Source: JBCCZC01 sp039188505 (GTDB lineage: Bacteria; Pseudomonadota; Gammaproteobacteria; Xanthomonadales; SZUA-38). Taken from it: a stretch of DNA of 10,563 nt. Below the pieces are notes generated by a model that saw nothing but the letters and a program-made list of their open reading frames with translations, was not told the origin of the DNA and searched no databases. A program made the position numbers and the translations under genes. Positions within the stretch are counted from its first letter, which is position 1. Each line of letters begins with the position of its first letter. Positions 1 to 5,584 of this stretch are shown in pieces. The stretch is from positions 1 to 10,563 of the forward strand of contig JBCCZC010000186.1 of NCBI GenBank assembly GCA_039188505.1. Reading direction: 5' to 3'.

Positions 1-1068
1 GAACACTTCGACCGCCAGCTCTTCCTTGTGCTGGTCGAAGGCCAGCCCGTTGATGAGGGCGTCATTCCGGTACGAATCGACGAAGTCGAGCGCGATGCGG
101 TAGTAGGTCGCCTTGATGGTCCGGAAACGCTCGGCGGTGAAGGTATGACCCTGGGTCGCCAGCTTGCGGAAGATCGACTTGCAGATGTCCAGGCTCATGC
201 GCGACAGGCCTCGGGTCTTGTCGTCGATGCTCAACTCCTGGTGCTTGTGGTCGTAGAGATCGGCGATGTCGACCTGGCAGATGCGATTGGTCGAGTAGTT
301 GCGGCACATCTCGCTGAGGACGCCAACCTCGAGCCCCCAGTCGGAGGGAATCCGGAGGTCGAGCAGCACATCCCGACGGATCGAGAACTCGCCCGCCAGC
401 GGGTAGCGGAAGCTGTCGAGGAAATCCAGATACTCGCTCGGGCCGCAGATGGCCTTGAGCGCTCGTATCAGCGGGGTGACCAGCAGGCGGGTCACGCGCC
501 CGTTGATCTTGCCGTTGCCGACCCGGGCGTAGTAACCCTTGCAGAATTCATAGCTCAGCGTTGGATTGGCAATGGGATAGACCAACCGGGCCAGCAGCCC
601 GCGGTCGTAGGTGACCACGTCGCAGTCGTGCAGCGCGATGGCCTCGGAACGCCGCGTGCCCAGCATGTACCCATAGCAGTACCAGACGTTCCGCCCCTTG
701 CCTTCCTCCTGCGGCGCCAGGCCACGCTCGGAAAGCATTCGGTCGATCTCCCGCAACCGCGGGCCGTCCTGCCAGAGCACCCGGTGGTGCTGCGGGAGCC
801 GTCCGAAGTAGCCCAGCGCGTGCCGATACTGGCCCTCGTCGGCCCGATCGAGACCGATAACGATCTCCGTCAGGTACGGAATCTGCTCGATATGGTCGAG
901 GATGTTGGCGAGCGCTGGCCCCTCGAGCTCGGAAAACAGGGACGGCAGGACCAGTCCGATGGGTCGGCTGAGCGCCGCCTTGACGAGCTCTTTCTCCAGC
1001 TCCTCGACCGGTCGATCGGTGAGGTTGTGGAGCGTGGTCACGATTCCGTTCTGGTGAAAATCCGCCAT
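1..1068 (-). CDS. gpgS: Glucosyl-3-phosphoglycerate synthase (GT81), C-terminus outside window
   Basis: Retaining GT81 glycosyltransferase expected to move glucose from an NDP-glucose to 3-phosphoglycerate, giving glucosyl-3-phosphoglycerate in the cytoplasm. The frame is open from ATG 1068 to base 1 (356 codons) with no stop, so the last few dozen residues lie outside. Visible features: a nucleotide-binding half (about 35-150) ending in the metal-binding DxD motif, D148-C-D150; the acceptor-site segment GRVTRLLVTPL (190-200), which resembles the RVTxL..PL stretch of known GpgS enzymes; YPLAGEFSIRRDVL (222-235); W244-G-L-E-V-G-V; and DLYDHKHQ (270-277), whose histidines suit metal binding. 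GAGGAG lies 11 bases before the ATG, a long spacing. The neighbouring phosphatase supports this role. Mannosyl-3-phosphoglycerate synthase is the main alternative, but the acceptor motifs favour GpgS. The family call is secure; the exact sugar donor is inferred. Confidence 0.88.
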   Translation of the reverse strand, partial: MADFHQNGIVTTLHNLTDRPVEELEKELVKAALSRPIGLVLPSLFSELEGPALANILDHIEQIPYLTEIVIGLDRADEGQYRHALGYFGRLPQHHRVLWQDGPRLREIDRMLSERGLAPQEEGKGRNVWYCYGYMLGTRRSEAIALHDCDVVTYDRGLLARLVYPIANPTLSYEFCKGYYARVGNGKINGRVTRLLVTPLIRALKAICGPSEYLDFLDSFRYPLAGEFSIRRDVLLDLRIPSDWGLEVGVLSEMCRNYSTNRICQVDIADLYDHKHQELSIDDKTRGLSRMSLDICKSIFRKLATQGHTFTAERFRTIKATYYRIALDFVDSYRNDALINGLAFDQHKEELAVEVF

Positions 1069-1106
1069 GGGGCTGCTGTCTCCTCAGTTGTCCATTCGAG
1101 GCTAAC

Positions 1107-1130
1107 GCCACCTGCGTGGCAAGCCCTTGC
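1107..1130 (-). other. Two overlapping short hairpins between phosphatase and gpgS
   Basis: In the 68-base gap between the phosphatase stop and the gpgS start the sequence holds GCCAC/GTGGC with a 4-base loop (1107-1120) and GCAAG/CTTGC with a 2-base gap (1119-1130). They share two bases, so in RNA they would compete. No U-run follows on the minus strand, so this is not a standard intrinsic terminator. It may be an mRNA stability or processing element that sets gpgS expression relative to the upstream genes, or chance. Confidence 0.3.
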
Positions 1131-1136
1131 GCTTGA

Positions 1137-1937
1137 TCATCCAACGACGTCCCGAAGCAGCCCCAGCACGGCTTCGTTCCAACCTGACGGACCACGGTCG
1201 CGGGTCCTGATGACACGCCCGTGACCGCCCAGCGGCATGGGATGGTCATGGTGACCGCGGATCACGACGGCCGTATCGCCAGCGCCCAGCATACCCAGAT
1301 CGTTGGGGCCGTCACCGAGAGCAACCGTCGTGAACTGCTCTCCCGGCCACGCCAGGCGGAAGCGCCCGGTCAGCCAGCGGACCGCGTCGCCCTTGTCATG
1401 CGCTCCCATGACGTGCACGAAGCGACCGCCCCGGGTCAGACGCAGACCCGCTGGCGCCAGCTGCTCGACCAGTCGATCGTAGCGTTCCAGGCTGTCGCGC
1501 CACAGCAGCGGCTCGCTCGCAAGGCGGTCGTTGGCGAGACGTGCGGCCGCCGGCGTGAGCCCGGTAGCCGCCGCGATGCCGTCGACCCCGAGCGCCGTGA
1601 AGCCGACGGCGTCGAGCGGATCCGACTGCGTGGCCTCGGCCAGGGCCGTCAGGATGGCCTCGCGGTCCGCGCCGCGAACGATCTCGCGGGTTTCGGCCTC
1701 GTCCGGGAAGGTGCCGCCCGGCACGATGATCGCGGCACCGTTCTCGACCACGAACGGCGCCGCGTTGCCCAGCTCGTACCGCAGTGCGGTGACCTCGGCT
1801 GCCGTCTTGCTGGTGACGATCATCACCGGCACCTGCCGTTCGGCCAGGGCGTCGAGGGCCGGCTTCGCCGCGGCCCAGGAGTAGCTGTCGTGATCGAGCA
1901 GCGTGCCGTCGAGATCGGTGAAGACGAGCAGCCTCAC
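1137..1937 (-). CDS. HAD-IIB glucosyl/mannosyl-3-phosphoglycerate phosphatase
   Basis: Predicted phosphatase of the HAD-IIB MpgP/GpgP family, removing the 3-phosphate from glucosyl-3-phosphoglycerate made by the adjacent synthase to give glucosylglycerate. All HAD motifs are present in 266 residues: motif I D8-L-D10-G-T with the nucleophile D8, motif II T42-S-K-T, the motif III lysine in H180-D-K182-G, and motif IV G208-D-G-P-N-D213. The cap domain lies at about 85-185, the family's usual arrangement and length. The GTG start at 1937 overlaps the upstream TGA by four bases (GTGA) and has GGAGG four bases ahead of it. The same frame stays open further upstream to about 2705, but that extension only retranslates the deacetylase gene in another frame, so the GTG is the right start. 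Mannosyl substrate is possible from sequence alone; the GpgS partner favours glucosyl. Confidence 0.88.
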   Translation of the reverse strand: MRLLVFTDLDGTLLDHDSYSWAAAKPALDALAERQVPVMIVTSKTAAEVTALRYELGNAAPFVVENGAAIIVPGGTFPDEAETREIVRGADREAILTALAEATQSDPLDAVGFTALGVDGIAAATGLTPAAARLANDRLASEPLLWRDSLERYDRLVEQLAPAGLRLTRGGRFVHVMGAHDKGDAVRWLTGRFRLAWPGEQFTTVALGDGPNDLGMLGAGDTAVVIRGHHDHPMPLGGHGRVIRTRDRGPSGWNEAVLGLLRDVVG

Positions 1938-2656
1938 GCCGCCTCCCCCGGCCGCCCGAATTCGTCGTAGAGCCGCGCCCGCGACACCGCCGCAAGCGCC
2001 CGTTCGAGGCCGCCCGCAAGCGGCAGGCGATGGTCGTCGGGATGGATTGCCACGCGGAGCCAGCCGCGTCCGGCGACCAGCCGATTGAACCAGTTGTTCA
2101 CCGCCAGCACGGGGACCTGCCAGGCATCGCGGGCTTCGAAGCCGACCAGGGGCACGAACCGGAAGCGGCCCGTGGCGACGTCGATGAGTCCCCCGGTCGT
2201 CTCGACCCGGGTGAAACCCGTCTCCCGCAGCGCCGCACGCGAGATCGGGCCGAGCGCCCAGGCCGGTGGCACATAGAGCGCGGGTGCGCCCAGCGCGTGG
2301 CGCTCGAACCAGTCCCGACACGCGATCATCAAGGCCGCGATCTCCGTGCCCTCGAGCGCCAGGTGCTCGGCACAATCCCGCGAGATGAACAGGCTGTGCA
2401 GCCGATGCTTCCAGCCCCGGATGTGCTTCGGGCGGTGCGCCCAGCCGTGCCCCGCGAGGGCGTGGCCCTCGGCCTGCCACCGGCGCAGCCGGTCCAGCTG
2501 ATCCGCCGACCAGTCGAGTCCCGGCACCACCAGGAGGGTGAGTCGATCGACACCGTGACGGGCTGAGAGGTCGAGGAGCTCCTGCACGGCGTCGAGCGTC
2601 GAGGGCATCACGTCGTGGATCGAGACGAGCGCGCCCCTGGCCGCCCTGCCCGTCAC
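1934..2656 (-). CDS. DUF2334 polysaccharide deacetylase-like protein
   Basis: A 240-residue protein of the DUF2334 branch of the NodB/CE4 deacetylase fold, expected to remove an acyl group (typically N-acetyl) from a sugar with a bound divalent metal. The metal site is visible: S12-I-H-D15-V for the first motif and H70-G-W-A-H74 for the second. Y128-V-P-P-A and a late I204-H-P-D-D208 are also typical of the family. There is no signal peptide or membrane segment, so it should act in the cytoplasm on a soluble or membrane-face intermediate, not on cell wall. It starts with GTG at 2656, overlapping the upstream GT4 stop by four bases, and its TGA overlaps the next GTG in the same way, so it is tightly coupled to both neighbours. 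A GT4 followed by a deacetylase recalls MshA/MshB and BshA/BshB, where a GlcNAc conjugate is made and then deacetylated. Its substrate here is unknown. Confidence 0.82.
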   Translation of the reverse strand: MTGRAARGALVSIHDVMPSTLDAVQELLDLSARHGVDRLTLLVVPGLDWSADQLDRLRRWQAEGHALAGHGWAHRPKHIRGWKHRLHSLFISRDCAEHLALEGTEIAALMIACRDWFERHALGAPALYVPPAWALGPISRAALRETGFTRVETTGGLIDVATGRFRFVPLVGFEARDAWQVPVLAVNNWFNRLVAGRGWLRVAIHPDDHRLPLAGGLERALAAVSRARLYDEFGRPGEAA

Positions 2657-3753
2657 GCCGCCCGGCTCCCGGCGAGCTCCTCGAGCAACGACAGCCAGTC
2701 GGCAACGCCTTCGTCGTTGAGCGCGAGCGCCGCCCGGCGACCGTCGTCAGCGAGCGTCACGCGCTCACCGAAGGGAAGCCTGCGGATCGCCTCGATCGAT
2801 GCGGCGAGCGGGGCGTCGGCGGTCGGATCGAACTGGTGGACCATGGGCGCGAGCTGCGGCCAGTCACGGATGCCGCAGCGCTCGCTGACGAGCGGCGTGC
2901 GCCGGCACGCCAGGGCCTCCAGCGCCACGGTTCCGAACGCCTCGACGTCGGAAGGCAGCACCAGCAGGTCGTGGTCGGCCAGGAGAGCAGGAATCGCGGC
3001 TCGCTCCTGCCAGCCCAGGTAGACGACGTTGGTCAGCCTCGCTGCCTCCCGTGAGACGAGGTCGCGCTGGGGACCGTCGCCGGCAAAGCTGAACTGGATG
3101 TCCGGCAGCTTCGCGGCTGCCTCGAGCAGGCGATCGATGCGCTTCTCGGCCGCGAGACGTCCGAGGAACAGGACCCGCGAGAGGTGCTCGCGGGGCGCGT
3201 CGGGCTCCGCCAGGAAATCGGGCGGAAGCAGCGTCGATGCGAGCCGCGAACGATTTGCCCCGAGGCCTTCGGCAGCCTTGAGCATGGTCTCGGAGTGGCA
3301 GAGCACCACCTCGGAGCGGCGGAAGAGATGCAGCGTCGTGGTCTTGAGGTACCAGGTGCTGATCCGGCCCATGAGCGGCCCCCAGTAGAGCTCGGCCAGG
3401 TGTTCGAAATGGGTGTGAAAGCCGAAGGCCAGCGGAATTCCCAGGCGCCGCGCCAGGCGCCCTCCGAAAAGCCCGTAGGGGCCCGGCGTCGGCACGATCA
3501 TGGCGTGCGGTGCGAAGGCACTCACGTGCTGAGCGACCCGTCTTAGCGACGGCAGGCTCACGCGCTGCGTCGGATCGCCGGGAAGCGGAGTCTCGAGCCA
3601 TTTGCCGTGCCTTCCGCCCGGCGCGACCATCTCGATGGCGCCGAGATGCGGCGCGAGATTCTGGATCAGGTCCCGATAGTACGAACCGACGCCGTTACGG
3701 TCCGGCTCGGCATCGGAAAGGACCAGCACCCGCAGTTCGTTCGCGGGTGTCAC
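2653..3753 (-). CDS. GT4-family glycosyltransferase (GT-B fold)
   Basis: A 366-residue retaining glycosyltransferase of family GT4. The N-terminal acceptor domain has a glycine loop after strand 1 (N20-G-V-G-S-Y) and F112-H-T-H115-F, a pattern shared with SqdX/MgtA-like enzymes. The C-terminal donor domain has G198-R-L-A-A-E-K204-R, the nucleotide-binding F223-A-G-D-G, and the E-x7-E signature E271-A-F-G-T-V-A-L-E279. No membrane segment is seen, so it is cytoplasmic or peripherally membrane-bound. GTG 3753 is chosen because it overlaps the sulfotransferase TGA by four bases and has GGAGG six bases upstream. Next to GpgS and the phosphatase, one option is transfer of a second sugar to glucosylglycerate, as in mannosylglucosylglycerate synthesis; another is making a glycolipid. 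The deacetylase downstream hints at an N-acetylhexosamine donor. Donor and acceptor are inference; the family is clear. Confidence 0.87.
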   Translation of the reverse strand: MTPANELRVLVLSDAEPDRNGVGSYYRDLIQNLAPHLGAIEMVAPGGRHGKWLETPLPGDPTQRVSLPSLRRVAQHVSAFAPHAMIVPTPGPYGLFGGRLARRLGIPLAFGFHTHFEHLAELYWGPLMGRISTWYLKTTTLHLFRRSEVVLCHSETMLKAAEGLGANRSRLASTLLPPDFLAEPDAPREHLSRVLFLGRLAAEKRIDRLLEAAAKLPDIQFSFAGDGPQRDLVSREAARLTNVVYLGWQERAAIPALLADHDLLVLPSDVEAFGTVALEALACRRTPLVSERCGIRDWPQLAPMVHQFDPTADAPLAASIEAIRRLPFGERVTLADDGRRAALALNDEGVADWLSLLEELAGSRAA

Positions 3754-4979
3754 GGACGCCCTCCGGAAAGGACACGCAGGTCCTGGCCCTCCGGATCGGC
3801 CGGGTCGAAGGAGAAACGGCGATAGACGAAGTCGAAGCGCCGCTCGATGTCGGCTTCGACCAGATCGAAGTCCGCGAGCCGGTGACCGTGACTCGATGAC
3901 CAGCTGCCCGCTTCCTCGGCCCGCGCGGCCAGCCGGCGCCGGAAGGCCGTGCTGGCCGTCAGCCCGAAACGCTCGTACCCACGCACCACGTGGGCGGAGA
4001 GGTCACCGCGAATCTGCTCGAGGGTCAGCCAATACCAGCGCTCGCGGCCGTGTCGGTCGCCGTTGCGAAAGAGGTTGCGGTAGTAGTACTCGAGGCGTCC
4101 CACCATGCGGTCGCGGAAGCGGTGACCCCGCACGTTGTTGTCGAACATCGCCATGCCGTCGGCGAGCACGCTGAGCTGCGAGGACACGGTCGGCATCGGG
4201 TCGCGTACGCAGCAGAAGACGCGCGCCTCGGGGAAGATTTCGAGCAGGCTGCCCACCATCGGTGCGAAGGACGCGTTTTTCGACAGGAACCGGCGGCGGG
4301 GGCCGAAATGAAAGAGGTGTCGCTGCACGCAGCTGCGGTAGAACCAGAGGATGCGGGACCGCATCGGCTCCGGCATTTCCTCGTCGAACGCCGCCATCCG
4401 CCAGAAGTCGGGCGAATCGGGGAACGGCACCACCAGCACGAAGCAGGCGAGGATCGGCACGAGGGTGAAGAAGTCCTCCTCCGGCGCCGACAGTCGTAGA
4501 GGATGGGTATCGTCGAAGCGCCTCGCGAAGCGCCGCCCGACCCAACCCGCAGCGCGCCGGAGCGGCGAACCCAGGCGCCGGTCGAAGGCCGCAAGGCCTG
4601 AGAAGACCTTCTTCCAGGTTACGGACGCGGCGAAGAAGCATTCCCAGGTGCTGAAGGTCGAGTACTGCTCGTCATCGGCCAGCACCTCGTGGACGAAGGT
4701 CGTGCCGCTGCGGGGCACCCCGAGCACGAAGACCGGCTCGCGGACGTCGACACGCCGATAACCGCGGAAGATGACCTCATCGAGAAGCAGCCCCAGCCAC
4801 TGGAACAGCAGCAGGACGTAGAAGGCCGGCACGAAGACGACCATTGCGAGCACGTGCCGCAGGCTTCGGCCGCCGAAGCCGCCTCGCGGCGGCCAGAGAT
4901 TGCGGGCCACCAGCCACAGGAAGCGCCAGTGGACGTAAATGAACAGCTTCAGCACGGGCGGAACGTCCGTCTGCGGCAA
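3750..4979 (-). CDS. Membrane-anchored PAPS-dependent sulfotransferase
   Basis: A 409-residue sulfotransferase of the Sulfotransferase_3 type, expected to move a sulfate from PAPS to a hydroxyl or amino group. The 5'-phosphosulfate loop is G87-V-P-R-S-G-T-T94, F231-L-S-K-N235 is a conserved core segment, and the 3'-phosphate site is V258-R-D-P-M-P-T-V-S-S267. Before the catalytic domain is a strongly hydrophobic region: aromatic-rich 11-30 and a clear membrane helix at about 42-69. The enzyme is thus probably tethered to the inner membrane. The start is TTG at 4979: GGAAGG lies four bases upstream, an in-frame TAG stands eight codons before it, and the next ATG (residue 46) would cut into the membrane helix. 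It is the first gene of the operon and overlaps the GT4 gene by GTGA. Its acceptor is unknown; a glycolipid or glucosylglycerate-derived glycoside is inferred from context. Confidence 0.87.
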   Translation of the reverse strand: MPQTDVPPVLKLFIYVHWRFLWLVARNLWPPRGGFGGRSLRHVLAMVVFVPAFYVLLLFQWLGLLLDEVIFRGYRRVDVREPVFVLGVPRSGTTFVHEVLADDEQYSTFSTWECFFAASVTWKKVFSGLAAFDRRLGSPLRRAAGWVGRRFARRFDDTHPLRLSAPEEDFFTLVPILACFVLVVPFPDSPDFWRMAAFDEEMPEPMRSRILWFYRSCVQRHLFHFGPRRRFLSKNASFAPMVGSLLEIFPEARVFCCVRDPMPTVSSQLSVLADGMAMFDNNVRGHRFRDRMVGRLEYYYRNLFRNGDRHGRERWYWLTLEQIRGDLSAHVVRGYERFGLTASTAFRRRLAARAEEAGSWSSSHGHRLADFDLVEADIERRFDFVYRRFSFDPADPEGQDLRVLSGGRP

Positions 4980-4983
4980 GGCG

Positions 4984-4989
4984 CCTTCC
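4984..4989 (-). promoter_or_regulatory. Shine-Dalgarno site supporting the TTG start of the sulfotransferase
   Basis: GGAAGG on the minus strand, four bases before TTG 4979. With the in-frame TAG shortly upstream and no ATG or GTG start that keeps the whole membrane segment with as good a site, it decides for the TTG start. Confidence 0.55.
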
Positions 4990-5021
4990 AGGCCGCGAGC
5001 CTAACGGTTCCCCGGGTGACG

Positions 5022-5041
5022 GTCCACTGCCGGCAGCGGTC
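5022..5041. promoter_or_regulatory. Imperfect 20-base palindrome upstream of the operon, possible operator
   Basis: Two 10-base half sites pair at 8 of 10 positions, and the central ten bases CTGCCGGCAG are perfectly palindromic. It sits 43 bases upstream of the TTG start of the sulfotransferase, where a repressor or activator site for the five-gene operon would be expected. No regulator can be named, and short palindromes are common in GC-rich DNA. Confidence 0.3.
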
Positions 5042-5283
5042 AGAGCCACGCGGTCATTCGCCGGGATACCAACAGCTGGCGCTGGCCGCTTGGAGCCTGG
5101 ACCTACATGACGGGCTGGCCTAGCTCGGCGCCCTGGCTAGTCCATCAGATCGGCATGGCGAACCTCGGCTGGGCCGCACCGTCTGGGATACGACCTTCGG
5201 GTAATCCGAAACACATCGTCACCTCAGCCTGCTTTTCTTTTCTCGGCCCCTCCGGCATTCTCCGGCGCTGCTCGTACACCTGA

Positions 5284-5562
5284 CGCACGCCGGAGAGTCC
5301 GATCGAAACCGTAGCCTCGACCGAAGCCGCCGCACATCCTGGCTCGCGCAGCCTTCACCTCACCGTCTTCGGTCTCCGCGTCGGGGTCTTCGGCCTGGGC
5401 CTCGGCAGCGTGGCCATCGGGTGCGTGAACTACGCCCTGCCGCGGCTTCAAGGAGATGGCACCACCCTCCTGCTGCTGTCGGCGGCAGCCCTGACGGCCC
5501 TGGCTTCCTTCTGTCTGACCTCCGATTCCCTCGAGGCCGTGCGCTCAAGCGGCGATCGGTAG
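5284..5562 (+). other. Hydrophobic open stretch without start codon; possible remnant or unusual small membrane protein
   Basis: The frame is open from just after a TGA (5281-5283) to TAG 5560-5562, 92 codons, with the strong G/C third-position bias of the real genes from about codon 21 on. The translation would have two membrane-helix-like segments: about 25-52, rich in Gly, Val and Leu (FGLRVGVFGLGLG within it), and 60-79 (TTLLLLSAAALTALASF within it), followed by a short polar tail. No ATG, GTG or TTG occurs before the first hydrophobic segment; the only in-frame start is GTG 5410, which would drop that segment and has no ribosome site. The tail ends 22 bases from the convergent DUF885 stop. 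I do not recognise a family. It may be a decayed gene, a gene with a frameshift upstream, or a by-product of base composition. Confidence 0.3.
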
Positions 5563-5584
5563 CGGTCCGGTTTCCCGTCGCGGC

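Larger units (their letters stand above)
4980..5283. other. Intergenic stretch ahead of the sulfotransferase operon
   Basis: I see no convincing gene in these roughly 300 bases. It should contain the promoter of the minus-strand operon, but I found no -35/-10 pair good enough to mark; the candidates near TTGGTA (about 5065-5075, minus) lack a matching -10. It holds an imperfect palindrome at 5022-5041 (separate entry) and a less GC-rich patch at about 5195-5245 with a pyrimidine run (TTTTCTTTT) and no stable hairpin beside it. Short open frames here have no ribosome binding site or recognisable product. Confidence 0.5.

Noticed and set aside
28..1224. 398-residue open frame on the plus strand
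   Set aside because: It is antisense to gpgS, whose minus-strand product matches GT81 with its DxD and acceptor motifs. The plus-strand translation has no recognisable domain.
1137..2705. 522-residue minus-strand frame read as one protein
   Set aside because: Only its last 266 residues are the phosphatase. The Arg/Gly/Pro-rich first half is an out-of-frame reading of the deacetylase gene, and the GTG at 1937 has its own ribosome site.
5165..5180. 15-base identity (TCGGCTGGGCCGCAC) shared with the deformylase gene near 10471, suggesting a deformylase fragment
   Set aside because: Surrounding bases and translation do not match beyond this word. One such match by chance is plausible in 10 kb of GC-rich DNA.
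5230..5245. Pyrimidine run as an intrinsic terminator
   Set aside because: No GC-rich hairpin stands directly before it on either strand.
5224..5451. 75-residue minus-strand frame and neighbouring short frames in the gap
   Set aside because: TTG start, no recognisable domain, and antisense to the stronger coding-like plus-strand stretch.
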